Notes: a model not told the origin generated them from the sequence alone. Positions 14,967-23,055 are shown, counted from the stretch's first letter. The stretch is DNA of 37,999 bases from an uncultured Pseudomonadota bacterium (GCA_946479855.1 CAMLHL010000021.1:1-37999), one strand, 5' to 3'. Numbers and translations: made by a program.

Positions 14967-15410
14967 ATGAAAAACATCCTTTCCCGTTTCACTCTGTTCG
15001 GTATCGTAGTTGCTTCTTTCACTTTTGCGGTCGGTTCAGCGCTTGCCGACTCAGGCAACGATTTTGGCAAGCGTGAATTCGATTCCAACTGTGCGTCCTG
15101 CCATGGCATTAGCGGCAAGGGAGATGGTCCGCTGAAGGCTAACCTTACCGTTGCCCCGGCAAACCTGACGACCATTGCCAAAAGGAATAACGGCATATTG
15201 CCAGTCGGGCGTCTTACCGCTGTAATCGACGGCCGCATGGAGGTCAATTCGCACGGTCCGCGCGTAATGCCGGTATGGGGTCAGGATTATGCCGAGCAAG
15301 CCGGAATGGATTGGCCTTCGCATATGGATGTCCCATTCAATCAAAATGTTTTCGTTCGCAGCCGCATCATGGCTCTCCTCGATTACCTTGATCGCCTGCA
15401 GGAAAAATAG
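14967..15410 (+). CDS. Periplasmic monoheme c-type cytochrome
   Basis: A 147-aa protein with a Sec signal peptide (cleavage near ALA-D, residue 27) and one heme site C42-A-S-C45-H46 in a typical class I context (NCASCHGISGKGDGPL). PRVMPVWGQDYAE later may supply the axial Met. GGGGAGA lies 6 bases upstream of the ATG. It is probably a soluble electron carrier in the periplasm. It has its own promoter and terminator, so it is monocistronic. The partner oxidase or reductase is unknown; cbb3 oxidase and NO- or nitrite-linked reductases are candidates. Confidence 0.85.
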   Translation: MKNILSRFTLFGIVVASFTFAVGSALADSGNDFGKREFDSNCASCHGISGKGDGPLKANLTVAPANLTTIAKRNNGILPVGRLTAVIDGRMEVNSHGPRVMPVWGQDYAEQAGMDWPSHMDVPFNQNVFVRSRIMALLDYLDRLQEK

Positions 15411-15473
15411 TCGGCCCACACCGACTTCTCCGGTAATTTTCGGACGCCCAAGGGGCGCCTGCCGTTTTCAATA

Positions 15474-15509
15474 AATGCCAGGGGGCTTCAGCCAACCCCT
15501 GGCATTTTG
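15474..15509. terminator. Terminator after the cytochrome c gene
   Basis: A perfect 11-bp stem AATGCCAGGGG (15474-15484) with 15496-15506, loop of 11 bases, followed by TT. A smaller CGCCC/GGGCG hairpin with downstream TTTTC lies at 15444-15467. Confidence 0.65.
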
Positions 15510-15604
15510 GGGACTCGACAATACCCTGGCAAAAGGAGGGCGCCATTTCTCAGCCCACTGACGCCCCGGCCTCCCAGCCTTTATCCCTTTGTTCACGACG
15601 TCCG

Positions 15605-15790
15605 GTCATTGGCGACGGGACGGATGCTGTTTATGTCGATTTTCTTATAAGCAATATCAAGAGAGGCGAATTGGATAACACCGTCGCCCGGAGCCTGCCG
15701 TGCATCACGCATATCCAGTTCGCCGATAACGCTGCTCACAATGCGCCGCGAACCGGCGAAATCAACTTCCCGTGGCTGTTCGACCATGGC
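15605..15790 (+). pseudogene. hyi: Hydroxypyruvate isomerase fragment
   Basis: The frame reads VDFLISNIKRGELDNTVARS and then ITHIQFADNAAHNAPRTGEINFPWLFDH. The second stretch is the strongly conserved HIQ-AD-PGR-x-PGTGEIN segment of Hyi, the isomerase that converts hydroxypyruvate and tartronate semialdehyde. Both the N-terminal ~150 residues and the C-terminus are missing, and PGR-EPG residues are altered. It is a relic of a gcl-hyi-glxR glyoxylate operon. Confidence 0.72.
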
Positions 15791-15829
15791 CGCCAATCTC
15801 ATCGCGGCGGTCACATGCTGTGTACCTTT

Positions 15830-15861
15830 CCCCACGGCCCCACGGCCCCACGGCCCCACGC
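15830..15861 (+). repeat. Four tandem copies of an 8-base repeat
   Basis: CCCCACGG repeated at 15830, 15838, 15846 and 15854 (last copy ends in C). It sits exactly between the hyi and glxR fragments, as expected for a deletion scar or a slippage site. Confidence 0.85.
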
Positions 15862-15862
15862 C

Positions 15863-16150
15863 GGCGCCAATCAAGGCAAGGTGTGCGAGGCGCTGATGAG
15901 GGAGCAACTCGCGCATTCTCGAAGTGAATGGCGAACGCATGATCAAGCGCACCTTCACCTCGGGGCTCCTCATCGAGCTGCACCAGAAGGACCTCAATCA
16001 GGCGCTGACCACGAGCCACGAACTTGGTGTCGCGCTGCCTAACAGGGTGACCGTGCAGGAGCTGTTCAATACCTGCGCCGCCCACGATGGGGCCGGCTGG
16101 GAGCTCTCGGCTATGATTCGTACGCTTGAAAACTTTAAGATCGCTAGTAA
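15863..16150 (+). pseudogene. glxR: Tartronate semialdehyde reductase C-terminal fragment
   Basis: First GANQGKVCEALMREQLA, then after a one-base shift near 15910 RILEVNGERMIKRTFTSG, LIELHQKDLNQAL and ELFNTCAAHDGAGWELSAM. This is the C-terminal domain of 2-hydroxy-3-oxopropionate reductase (GlxR/GarR). The NAD-binding N-terminal domain is gone. It lies just upstream of glycerate kinase, its usual pathway partner. Confidence 0.75.
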
Positions 16151-16198
16151 GCCGTTTCCGGCAAACTGTACTTTTCTTATCGCCCAAGGTATTTCGGC

Positions 16199-17461
16199 AT
16201 GGACATTACGCCCCGCGAGTTGCTCAAAAACATGTTTCTGGCCGCAGTCAACGCCGCCCTGCCCGCGCACTGCCTTCCGCCTTACCTGCCGGCGCCGCCC
16301 AAGGGGCGGACCGTGGTCATTGGTGCCGGCAAGGCTTCGGCTGCCATGGCGCAGGCTTTGGAGCGCCATTGGCCAGGGCCGTTGAGCGGTCTAGTCGTCA
16401 CCCGCTACGGCTATGCCGTGCCGTGCGAGCGCATCGAGATCGTCGAGGCGGCGCATCCGGTACCGGATGCCGCCGGGTGTGAGGCGGCTGCTCGGCTGCT
16501 GGCGCTGGTCGGTGGCCTCGGTCCGGACGATCTGGTGATCTGCCTGATTTCGGGGGGCGGTTCAGCGTTGCTGCCTTTGCCGGGCGAGGGCATCTCGCTG
16601 GAGGACAAGCAGGCGATCAATCGCGCCCTGCTCAAGTCCGGGGCGAACATCGCCGAAATGAATTGCGTGCGCCGTCACCTGTCGGCGATCAAGGGGGGGC
16701 GGCTGGCGGCCGCCTGCTATCCGGCCCAGGTGGTCAATCTCCTGATTTCCGATGTCCCCGGCGACAATCCGATGGACATCGCGTCCGGTCCGACGGTTGC
16801 TGACCCGACGAGCTGCGCCGATACGCTGGAGATTGTTCGCCGGTACGGCATCGACCTGCCGGCCGGGGCTCGCTACCTGCTCGAAAGCGGGGGGGGCGAG
16901 ACGGTCAAACCGGGCGATTTGCGCCTGGCGCGGGTGAGCACGCACCTCGTCGCCACGCCGCAAATGGCCCTCGCGGCCGCTGCCGAAGTCGCCCGCACCG
17001 CCGGGATCACTCCGCTGCTGCTCGGCGACAGCATTGAGGGGGAGGCGCGCGAGGTCGGCAAGGTGATGGCCGGCATCGCCTTGGAGAGCGCCCGCCATGG
17101 CCAGCCGGCGGCCCCTCCTTGCGTGCTGCTTTCCGGTGGCGAAACGACGGTTACCGTGCGCGGCAACGGGCGGGGCGGGCGCAACGTCGAGTTTCTGCTG
17201 GCGCTGGCGATTGGTCTCGCTGGTGAAAACGGCGTGCACGCCGTGGCCGGTGATACCGATGGTGTCGATGGGCAGGAAGAAATCGCCGGCGCCTTCGTCA
17301 CGCCGTGCACGCTGAAGCGCGCCTGGGCCAAGGGCATCAAGCCGCGCGACAGCCTCGACGCCAATGATGGTCATGGTTTTTTCGAAGCACTGGGCGATGC
17401 CCTGGTCACCGGGCCGACGCTGACCAACGTCAATGATTTCCGGGCGATTCTCGTCGTCTGA
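16199..17461 (+). CDS. ttuD: Glycerate 2-kinase, MOFRL family
   Basis: A 420-aa full-length protein with DUF4147/MOFRL architecture. The N-terminal Rossmann-like part carries TVVIGAGKASAAMAQALE. LISGGGSALLPLP and LLKSGANIAEMNCVRRHLSAIKGG follow, then LISDVPGDNPMDIASGPT. The C-terminal MOFRL domain has LLSGGETTVTVRGNGRGGRN and AGDTDGVDG. It phosphorylates D-glycerate to 2-phosphoglycerate in the cytoplasm; older names are TtuD or hydroxypyruvate reductase. AAGGT lies 9 bases before ATG 16199. It is the only intact member of a decayed glyoxylate cluster. Confidence 0.93.
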   Translation: MDITPRELLKNMFLAAVNAALPAHCLPPYLPAPPKGRTVVIGAGKASAAMAQALERHWPGPLSGLVVTRYGYAVPCERIEIVEAAHPVPDAAGCEAAARLLALVGGLGPDDLVICLISGGGSALLPLPGEGISLEDKQAINRALLKSGANIAEMNCVRRHLSAIKGGRLAAACYPAQVVNLLISDVPGDNPMDIASGPTVADPTSCADTLEIVRRYGIDLPAGARYLLESGGGETVKPGDLRLARVSTHLVATPQMALAAAAEVARTAGITPLLLGDSIEGEAREVGKVMAGIALESARHGQPAAPPCVLLSGGETTVTVRGNGRGGRNVEFLLALAIGLAGENGVHAVAGDTDGVDGQEEIAGAFVTPCTLKRAWAKGIKPRDSLDANDGHGFFEALGDALVTGPTLTNVNDFRAILVV

Positions 17462-17494
17462 GGCGGTCCAATTTAAACCATAAGGAGAGACAGG

Positions 17495-17842
17495 ATGGAA
17501 GAAGTCCAGGTGCTGATGCTGGCAAACGTCAAACGCATCGCAGCCATGACTGAGAGCGAAGCCGTAGCTTGCGGCTGGGCGGTCAGGATCGCCATTGGTA
17601 GCGCCGGCGGGCACACCATATGGCTGCAGCGCACGGATGGCACCCCGCTGTGAGTGATCTCGTGGCGCCGGCTAGGGCTCGGACCTGCGCCCTGAGCGGT
17701 TAGCCAGGCAAGACTTTTGAGGAGATGATCAAAACGGCTGTTTCGCTACGCTGGCAATGCCGGTGGTGCCGCTGGAAGGGGGCGAGCCGATTATGGTCGA
17801 CGTTTAGTCATCGGCGCGGTTGGCGTCTCTGGCGTCAAGGCC
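17495..17842 (+). pseudogene. GlcG/HbpS-like (DUF336) gene, frameshifted
   Basis: Starts well: AAGGAGAG before ATG 17495 and LANVKRIAAMTESEAVACGW, AIGSAGGHTIWLQRTDGTPL, the usual N-terminus of GlcG/HbpS-like proteins. The frame stops at 17651. A second frame continues ([29 protein letters not shown]). A third gives [22 protein letters not shown] fourth gives [13 protein letters not shown]. All pieces are in family order, so this is one gene with several lesions. GlcG-like genes commonly sit in glyoxylate/gcl operons. The first 52 codons could still be translated. Confidence 0.75.
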
Positions 17843-18076
17843 GGCGTCGGTACCGCCTCGGATGCAGCCATTGCCATGGAACTGGGCTGCGACGGCGTGC
17901 TGATGAACACCGCCATCGCCCACGCTGAGGATTCGGTACTGATGGCCAACGTCATGAAGAAGGGCGTCGAAGCCGGCCGCGAGGCCTATCTGGTAGGGCG
18001 CATGCCGCGCAAGCTGTACTCGGCTGACCCCTCGTCGCCGAGCAGTGGTCTTGTCGGTTCATCGACGGGCAATTAA
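17840..18076 (+). pseudogene. thiG: Thiazole synthase 3' fragment
   Basis: From [20 protein letters not shown] through [20 protein letters not shown] and [20 protein letters not shown] to TAA at 18074-18076. This is the C-terminal third of ThiG, including the phosphate-binding GVGTASD and the NTAIA segment. It starts exactly where the GlcG-like sequence ends, in one continuous frame with it, so the two are joined by a recombination event. The catalytic Lys region is absent, so it is non-functional. Confidence 0.78.
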
Positions 18077-18151
18077 GCGTTGCGCTGCCCGATGTTTTCC
18101 TGGCAGGCCAATCCGCTTGCGGCGTCGGCTAGGTCGTGAAAACCTGAAGCC

Positions 18152-18799
18152 TCAGCGATCGACATTCTTCCACAAAGCAGCCAGCCCGGTTGCGAATGCG
18201 CTCGCCCCTCCGTTTGCCGGGTGCCGCACGGCGCCGGCCAGCCTGATCCCCATCCCGGTCAACAAGCCTTCTGCTTTTCGACCTACGGCAACAATCCTGG
18301 CCTTTGGGTAAGCCTCTGCCAGCAGGCGCATCGCCGGGGCCCCCAGGGCGATTTCCGCTGGCGTTGGCGTGCGGTTGGTCAGGCGATTCCCAGGTTTGTG
18401 CGGATGCAGTTGCACGGCATTCCAGAGCACCGTTCGTTCCGCGATGCCGAGCTTGTAAAGGGTCTTCCAGACGATGGTTGCGGAGGGCTCGGAGAACGGC
18501 AATTTGCGCTCTGTCAGGCGCCCATCGACCTTGGTCACCCGGGGAATAGCTCCCTCGATCAGCAGTCGCTCGCTGGTAAAGGCGATGCCGCTGCGTACGC
18601 AACCCTGATAGCCCGGGGCTTCGCCGCACAAGATGAAGGCCGGCGAGTCTGCCAAGTGCTGTGCCAGGCGTAGCAACCGAGCGGCCGGGGTGTTCTGGGG
18701 GAGATCGTCTTCCGAGGTGTCCTTCCAGGGATTGAAAAGGCCGTCGTGTCCGTGCGGCAGTGTGTCAACAAGGCGAGTGGCGAGGGTGAGGTCAGTCAT
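18152..18799 (-). CDS. Uracil-DNA glycosylase superfamily protein
   Basis: A 215-aa protein with CGEAPGYQGCVRSGIAFTSE at about 58-77, which is the GEAPG active-site loop plus the FTS segment of UDG-fold proteins. WNAVQLHPH follows, then a late VRHPANGG, the second active-site loop (HP-x-x-G). It probably removes uracil or acts on related damaged bases; some members of this fold have unknown substrates. ATG 18799 (MTDLTLATRL) is chosen because the sequence upstream of it is not family-like. The ribosome site is weak. Earlier starts at 18862 and 18952 exist. Confidence 0.8.
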   Translation of the reverse strand: MTDLTLATRLVDTLPHGHDGLFNPWKDTSEDDLPQNTPAARLLRLAQHLADSPAFILCGEAPGYQGCVRSGIAFTSERLLIEGAIPRVTKVDGRLTERKLPFSEPSATIVWKTLYKLGIAERTVLWNAVQLHPHKPGNRLTNRTPTPAEIALGAPAMRLLAEAYPKARIVAVGRKAEGLLTGMGIRLAGAVRHPANGGASAFATGLAALWKNVDR

Positions 18800-19029
18800 T
18801 GCGAGTCGGTTGTTACCGGGCGCCGCACTGTGCCTGCGGCTGGCCGGTGTTGGGTTGATAGCCATGAAAAGTGCGATGGTAAGTGATCCGGACTTGGGAT
18901 CAGAATTTCCTTTATTGGTCGGCGGCGAGCGGGGATGCGAAGTGGTCAGCACTGCTGCTGCGCCACGCTAATGTTGCGTTTCGGCATTTTGCCCGTTTAT
19001 GGGTACGGACTGGTGATTGGGGGCGCCAT

Positions 19030-20001
19030 TCAGTCGGGAAGCAGCGCAATACGGTTTCTGCCGGCTTTCTTGGCGATCCCAAGGCTGTTGTCCGCCGCGC
19101 GCAGCAATTGCTGCGGCGTTTTGTCGATGCTCGGGTGCATGCTGGCAACGCCAAAACTGCAGGAAACCTGGCCATTTATGCCGTATGCGTGTGGAATGCA
19201 GAGGTTGTGGGTCGACTGGCGCATGCGTTCGGCCACCGCGCAGGCGCCCAAGGCATCGGTACCGGGAAGGATGGCGACAAATTCTTCACCGCCGTAACGG
19301 GCGACGCTATCCTCGGTGCGGAACAACGATTCGCTGAGCGAGCCAGCCAGCGCTCTGAGGCAGAGGTCGCCGGCCGGGTATCCGTAAACGTTGTTGAATT
19401 GCTGGAAGAAATCGATGTCGCTGATAATGATGCTGAGCGGACTCTCGGTCCGGATGCAGCGCTTCCACTCAGAAGTCAGCGTGTCGTCGAAATGGTGCCG
19501 GCTGGGAACGCCGGTCAGGCTGTCGAGGATGGCGATTGCCTTGAGCTGGCGGTGTACCTGGCAAATTTCCTGTTGCCGGGTGGAGATATGCAACATCGCC
19601 CGGACCTTGGCCAGCAAAACCACTTCCGATAACGGTTTGCAGAGGAAATCGTCGCCGCCGGCCAGGATGCCTTCGATCAGCAAGTCTTCGTCGGCGAGCG
19701 AGGATAGAAAAACGATGGGGGTCCACGGAGAAACGCCGGTTTCGTTTCGCGACTGCTCCCTGGCCCGGATATTCCGCGTAAGGGTCATGCCATCCATACC
19801 TTGCGGCTTGGTATCCAGCAGGATCAGGCTGGGCCAGGACTCCTGGAATATCCGCAGCGCCTGTTCGCCGTCGCCGCTGGCGATGGTACGAACATTCGGG
19901 AGTTGCTGCAGGCAGTTGCAGATCTGCGCACGGCTTCCTGCCGAAGGATCGACAATCAGTACTGTTGGCCCGATTGTGTCGTGCAATCGCCGGTCCGACA
20001 T
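19030..20001 (-). CDS. Response regulator diguanylate cyclase (receiver-GGDEF)
   Basis: A 323-aa protein. The receiver domain (about 12-140) has D63 in LILLDTKPQ as phospho-acceptor. The GGDEF domain (about 160-323) has the intact active site GGEEF at 237-241, DSLTGVPSR at its start, and an RxxD inhibitory site (RTED, 228-231) the standard five residues before it. It should make cyclic di-GMP in the cytoplasm, switched by phosphorylation. No histidine kinase is adjacent. ATG 20001 has a weak AGGTT ribosome site. It is divergent from ccoI. Confidence 0.92.
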   Translation of the reverse strand: MSDRRLHDTIGPTVLIVDPSAGSRAQICNCLQQLPNVRTIASGDGEQALRIFQESWPSLILLDTKPQGMDGMTLTRNIRAREQSRNETGVSPWTPIVFLSSLADEDLLIEGILAGGDDFLCKPLSEVVLLAKVRAMLHISTRQQEICQVHRQLKAIAILDSLTGVPSRHHFDDTLTSEWKRCIRTESPLSIIISDIDFFQQFNNVYGYPAGDLCLRALAGSLSESLFRTEDSVARYGGEEFVAILPGTDALGACAVAERMRQSTHNLCIPHAYGINGQVSCSFGVASMHPSIDKTPQQLLRAADNSLGIAKKAGRNRIALLPD

Positions 20002-20124
20002 TTTTGGATAACCTGCTCTATCGAGTTCCCTGAGTCTCAGAATATCGGCCTGATTGCGACAGAGGTCAACGATCTATCCCCATCCCAGCCATCCCACTTT
20101 CCGGGTATTAATTGGCTGTTTGAC

Positions 20125-20139
20125 AAGGAGGTTTCCGTG
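20125..20139 (+). promoter_or_regulatory. Strong ribosome site with in-frame GTG upstream of ccoI
   Basis: AAGGAGG (20125-20131), 5 bases, GTG (20137). The GTG is in frame with ccoI and would add 30 residues before the usual start at 20227. The ATG at 20227 itself has no ribosome site. Confidence 0.55.
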
Positions 20140-20196
20140 GCCGGCGGGCGCACGGTCGACGGGCAAATAAACTATACTTCGGCTCCGCCCTTGCTC

Positions 20197-20220
20197 AAAA
20201 AGGCACTTCGGTGCCTTTTT
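20197..20220 (+). terminator. Perfect terminator-like hairpin just before ccoI
   Basis: GGCAC-TTCG-GTGCC flanked by AAAAA and TTTTT. It ends 6 bases before the ATG at 20227 and would be translated through if the GTG at 20137 is used. It may end a short transcript or attenuate ccoI. Confidence 0.65.
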
Positions 20221-20226
20221 ATTTGT

Positions 20227-22665
20227 ATGCCCCAAGCCTCCTGTTATCACTGCGGCCTGCCCATTCCCGAAGATGTCAATCTGTCGGTGACGGTCGCCGG
20301 CGAGCCGCGGGCAATGTGTTGCTTCGGCTGCCAGGCGGTGGCGCAGTCGATTGTGGAAAACGGACTGGCTGATTATTACCGGAGCCGCGACGCCTTGCCC
20401 GAATCGCCGCGCGAGGCAATGCCGACGATTCTCGATCAGCTGGCTCTGTTCGACCATGCCGATTTTCAGAAAAGCTTCGTCAAGGAACTCGGCGCGAACG
20501 AGCGAGAGGCTTCTCTGTTGCTCGAAGGGATTACCTGCGCCGCTTGCATCTGGCTGAACGAGCAGCATGTCGGCCGCTTGCCGGGGGTAACGGCGATCGA
20601 CATCAATTATGCAACCCGTCGGGCGCGGGTGCGCTGGGACGAAAGTCGCGTCAAGCTCTCCGATATCCTGGGTGCCATCGCGGCCATCGGCTATCGCGCC
20701 TATCCTTACGATGCTGCCAAGAACGAGGAAATTTCCCGCAAGGAGCGCCGCGATGCACTGTGGCGCCTGTGGGTGGCTGGCTTCGGCATGATGCAGGTGA
20801 TGATGTATGCCTATCCCGTGTACATCGCCAACGGCGACATGACGGCGGACATCGAGAGCCTGATGCGCTGGGCCAGTTTGCTGCTAACCATGCCGGTCAT
20901 CTTCTATTCGTCGGCACCGTTCTTTCGCAATGCCTGGCGAGACATCAAGCTGCGCCGGGTCGGCATGGATGTGCCGGTGGCCCTCGGCGTCGGGGCGGCG
21001 TTTGTCGCCAGTTGCTGGGCAACTTTGCTGCAGTCTGGCGAGGTGTATTTCGACTCGGTGACAATGTTCGTCTTCTTCCTGCTGGGCGGGCGTTATCTGG
21101 AAATGACGGCACGCCAGAAAGCGCTCAGCGTCACCGAGGCCTTGGCCAAACTGCTGCCGGCTTTTGCACAAAAAATGCCGAAATTTCCCGTCGACCGCAG
21201 CATTGAGCAGTGCGTGGTCGCCGATCTGCGTCCGGGCGATTATGTCTTGGTGCGGGCTGGCGATATCGTGCCGGCCGATGGGCGCGTCATCGACGGGGTC
21301 AGTTGCGCCAACGAATCGCTGTTGACCGGGGAGAGCAAGCCGGTGGCCAAGTCGCCGGGGGAGCCGCTAACCGGCGGTTCGATCAATGCCGAGAGTCCGC
21401 TGGTTGTTCAGATCGAGCAGGTTGGCGAAAGTACCCGCTTGTCGGCCATCATTCAGCTGATGGAGCGTGCCGCTGCCGAGAAGCCAAAAATCGTCGAGCT
21501 GGCTGACCGGATTGCCAGCTATTTTGTGGCGGCCCTGCTCGGGGTGGCCATTCTCGTCGCAGTTGGTTGGTATTTCGTTGATCCCTCGAAGGCCTTGTGG
21601 ATAACCGTTTCGGTACTGGTCGTCACTTGCCCGTGCGCGCTTTCGCTGGCAACGCCGATCGCGCTGACCGTCTCGGCCGGTGCCCTGGCCAAGGATGGCT
21701 TGCTGGTAACCCGCGGCCATGCCATCGAAACGCTGGCCCGGGCCAGTCATTTTGTCTTCGATAAAACCGGCACTTTGACGACCGGGCGCATGCATCTGCT
21801 TGACATTCTGCCGACGGCCGACCTGGGCCGAGAGGAGTGTCTCGCCCTGGCCGCGGCCCTCGAGCACTCCTCCGAGCATCCGGTAGCCGCCGCCTTGTGT
21901 CGCGCTGCCGGCGATGACTTGCCGGAGACGAATGGCGTGCTGAATGAGCCGGGTCAGGGTATTGAAGCCGTAGTTGCCGGGCGGCGCTGTCGGATCGGGC
22001 GACCAGCCTACGCACTCGGTTTGGGAGCGGCAAAGTTGCCGGAAGCTGCAGCGGCATGGCTGGAAAGCGGTGATACGGTGATCGTGCTTGGCGATGTGCA
22101 GCGCTGCCTGGCTCTTTTTCGGATCGGCGACGAGATTCGTCCGGAATCCGCCGCCCTGATTGCCGAGTTGCGTGCGGTCGGCAAGCAAGTCGTTCTGCTC
22201 TCGGGGGATGCGGTCAATGTTGCCCGGCGTGTCGCCGGGCAACTGGGGATCGATGACGTCCGGGCCGGGGTGACTCCCCTGGGCAAGCACGATTGCGTGA
22301 AGGAGCTGCAGGCTGCCGGGGCCGTGGTGGCGATGGTCGGAGATGGCGTTAACGACGCGCCGGTACTCGCCCAGGCCCAGGTGTCGGTTGCCATGGGTGG
22401 TGGTGCCCAGCTGGCCAGGACACAATCCGATTTCGTCCTGCTCTCGGAAAACCTGGATCACCTGCGCTACGGTTTGCGGCGTGCGCGGCGAACCCTGCAG
22501 GTGATTCGCCAGAACCTGTGGTGGTCCTTCGCGTACAATTTCGTGGCCCTGCCCCTGGCCATTGCCGGCTATGTGACGCCCTGGCTGGCGGGGATCGGCA
22601 TGTCGGCCAGTTCGTTGCTGGTCGTGCTTAATTCATTGCGCATCCAGCGCGTGGAGACGGACTGA
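20227..22665 (+). CDS. ccoI: CcoI, copper P-type ATPase for cbb3 assembly
   Basis: An 812-aa P1B-type ATPase. The N-terminus has CYHCGLPIP and CCFGCQAVAQSIVE Cys clusters, then a GITCAAC heavy-metal domain (C104, C107), all typical of CcoI/FixI. About eight membrane helices follow. C468-P-C470 is the ion-path motif, D512 in DKTGTLT the phosphorylation site, and GDGVNDAPVLAQA the hinge. It supplies copper to the cbb3 oxidase. The start at 20227 matches the family; a GTG at 20137 with a far better ribosome site is the alternative. The stop overlaps the ccoS start (TGATG). Confidence 0.93.
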   Translation: MPQASCYHCGLPIPEDVNLSVTVAGEPRAMCCFGCQAVAQSIVENGLADYYRSRDALPESPREAMPTILDQLALFDHADFQKSFVKELGANEREASLLLEGITCAACIWLNEQHVGRLPGVTAIDINYATRRARVRWDESRVKLSDILGAIAAIGYRAYPYDAAKNEEISRKERRDALWRLWVAGFGMMQVMMYAYPVYIANGDMTADIESLMRWASLLLTMPVIFYSSAPFFRNAWRDIKLRRVGMDVPVALGVGAAFVASCWATLLQSGEVYFDSVTMFVFFLLGGRYLEMTARQKALSVTEALAKLLPAFAQKMPKFPVDRSIEQCVVADLRPGDYVLVRAGDIVPADGRVIDGVSCANESLLTGESKPVAKSPGEPLTGGSINAESPLVVQIEQVGESTRLSAIIQLMERAAAEKPKIVELADRIASYFVAALLGVAILVAVGWYFVDPSKALWITVSVLVVTCPCALSLATPIALTVSAGALAKDGLLVTRGHAIETLARASHFVFDKTGTLTTGRMHLLDILPTADLGREECLALAAALEHSSEHPVAAALCRAAGDDLPETNGVLNEPGQGIEAVVAGRRCRIGRPAYALGLGAAKLPEAAAAWLESGDTVIVLGDVQRCLALFRIGDEIRPESAALIAELRAVGKQVVLLSGDAVNVARRVAGQLGIDDVRAGVTPLGKHDCVKELQAAGAVVAMVGDGVNDAPVLAQAQVSVAMGGGAQLARTQSDFVLLSENLDHLRYGLRRARRTLQVIRQNLWWSFAYNFVALPLAIAGYVTPWLAGIGMSASSLLVVLNSLRIQRVETD

Positions 22666-22859
22666 TGGAAAGTGTTTACCTGCTGATTCCGGTCTCGGTC
22701 ATTCTTGTATTCTGCATTGCTATTGCCTTCTGGTGGTCGGTCCGTAGCGGGCAGTTCGATGACCTTGAGGGCCCGGGGTTCCGGATATTGATGGATGATG
22801 ACCACCCAAAGCCGCCGCCGGTCGCTCCGGATGAGGCCAATAAAACGGAGAAAGTTTGA
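22665..22859 (+). CDS. ccoS: CcoS, cbb3 oxidase maturation protein
   Basis: A 64-aa small membrane protein: one helix (about residues 4-25) then WWSVRSGQFDDLEGPGFRIL, the diagnostic CcoS/FixS motif, and a Pro/Asp-rich tail. It is needed for putting copper and heme b into CcoN. Its ATG overlaps the ccoI stop by one base, so translation is coupled. The stop codon lies inside an FNR-like box. Confidence 0.93.
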   Translation: MESVYLLIPVSVILVFCIAIAFWWSVRSGQFDDLEGPGFRILMDDDHPKPPPVAPDEANKTEKV

Positions 22860-22869
22860 CTTGCGTCAA
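22856..22869 (+). promoter_or_regulatory. FNR-like palindrome over the ccoS stop
   Basis: TTGAC-TTGC-GTCAA is a perfect inverted repeat, 8 of 10 to TTGAT-N4-ATCAA. Possible -10 elements follow at 22892-22900 (weak). A strong terminator follows at 22946, so it may drive a short RNA. Confidence 0.4.
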
Positions 22870-22945
22870 CGTGCGAGGTATCGCTTGCGGGCAATATGCT
22901 CGCCATGTGAAGTGAGAGCTTCGCAGTAATTCTCTGTTGGGGTTG

Positions 22946-22972
22946 GGGTGCGTTGCGACGCACCCTTTTTTT
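22946..22972 (+). terminator. Rho-independent terminator after ccoS
   Basis: GGGTGCGT (22946-22953), TGCG loop, ACGCACCC (22958-22965), then seven T. It is one of the strongest terminators in the window and separates ccoIS from ccoNOQP. Confidence 0.9.
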
Positions 22973-23020
22973 GTCTACGCGTCGTCAATTTGACAAGCCT
23001 GCTAGGCATTTCGGGCTAAT

Positions 23021-23055
23021 TTGATCTAGATAATCGGTAGGTTGATCTAGGTCAA
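23021..23055 (+). promoter_or_regulatory. Two FNR-like boxes upstream of ccoN
   Basis: TTGAT-CTAG-ATAAT (23021-23034, weaker second half) and TTGAT-CTAG-GTCAA (23042-23055, 9 of 10), 21 bases apart centre to centre. A -10 TACCAT at 23077-23082 would put them at about -61.5 and -40.5. TAGAAT at 23072 is a better hexamer but badly spaced. It should give low-oxygen induction of the oxidase. Confidence 0.65.

Noticed and set aside
15830..15861. Tandem repeat as a possible CRISPR
   Set aside because: The unit is 8 bases with no spacers; it is a simple tandem repeat.
15671..16042. 123-aa plus-strand protein
   Set aside because: Only the first ~40 residues are Hyi-like. The rest is read out of frame through the tandem repeat and the glxR fragment.
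17495..17653. 52-aa small protein gene with a good ribosome site
   Set aside because: Its sequence is the N-terminus of a GlcG/HbpS-like protein, and the rest follows in other frames, so it is part of a pseudogene.
17725..17928. Apparent 67-aa protein
   Set aside because: Wrong frame across the GlcG-thiG junction; the composition is Arg/Trp-rich and meaningless.
18152..18952. Longer version of the UDG-like protein (266 aa)
   Set aside because: The extra 51 N-terminal residues are not family-like and have no ribosome site.
22665..22859. Second reading of the ccoS region on the minus strand
   Set aside because: Minus-strand frames there lack starts with ribosome sites, and CcoS is unmistakable.
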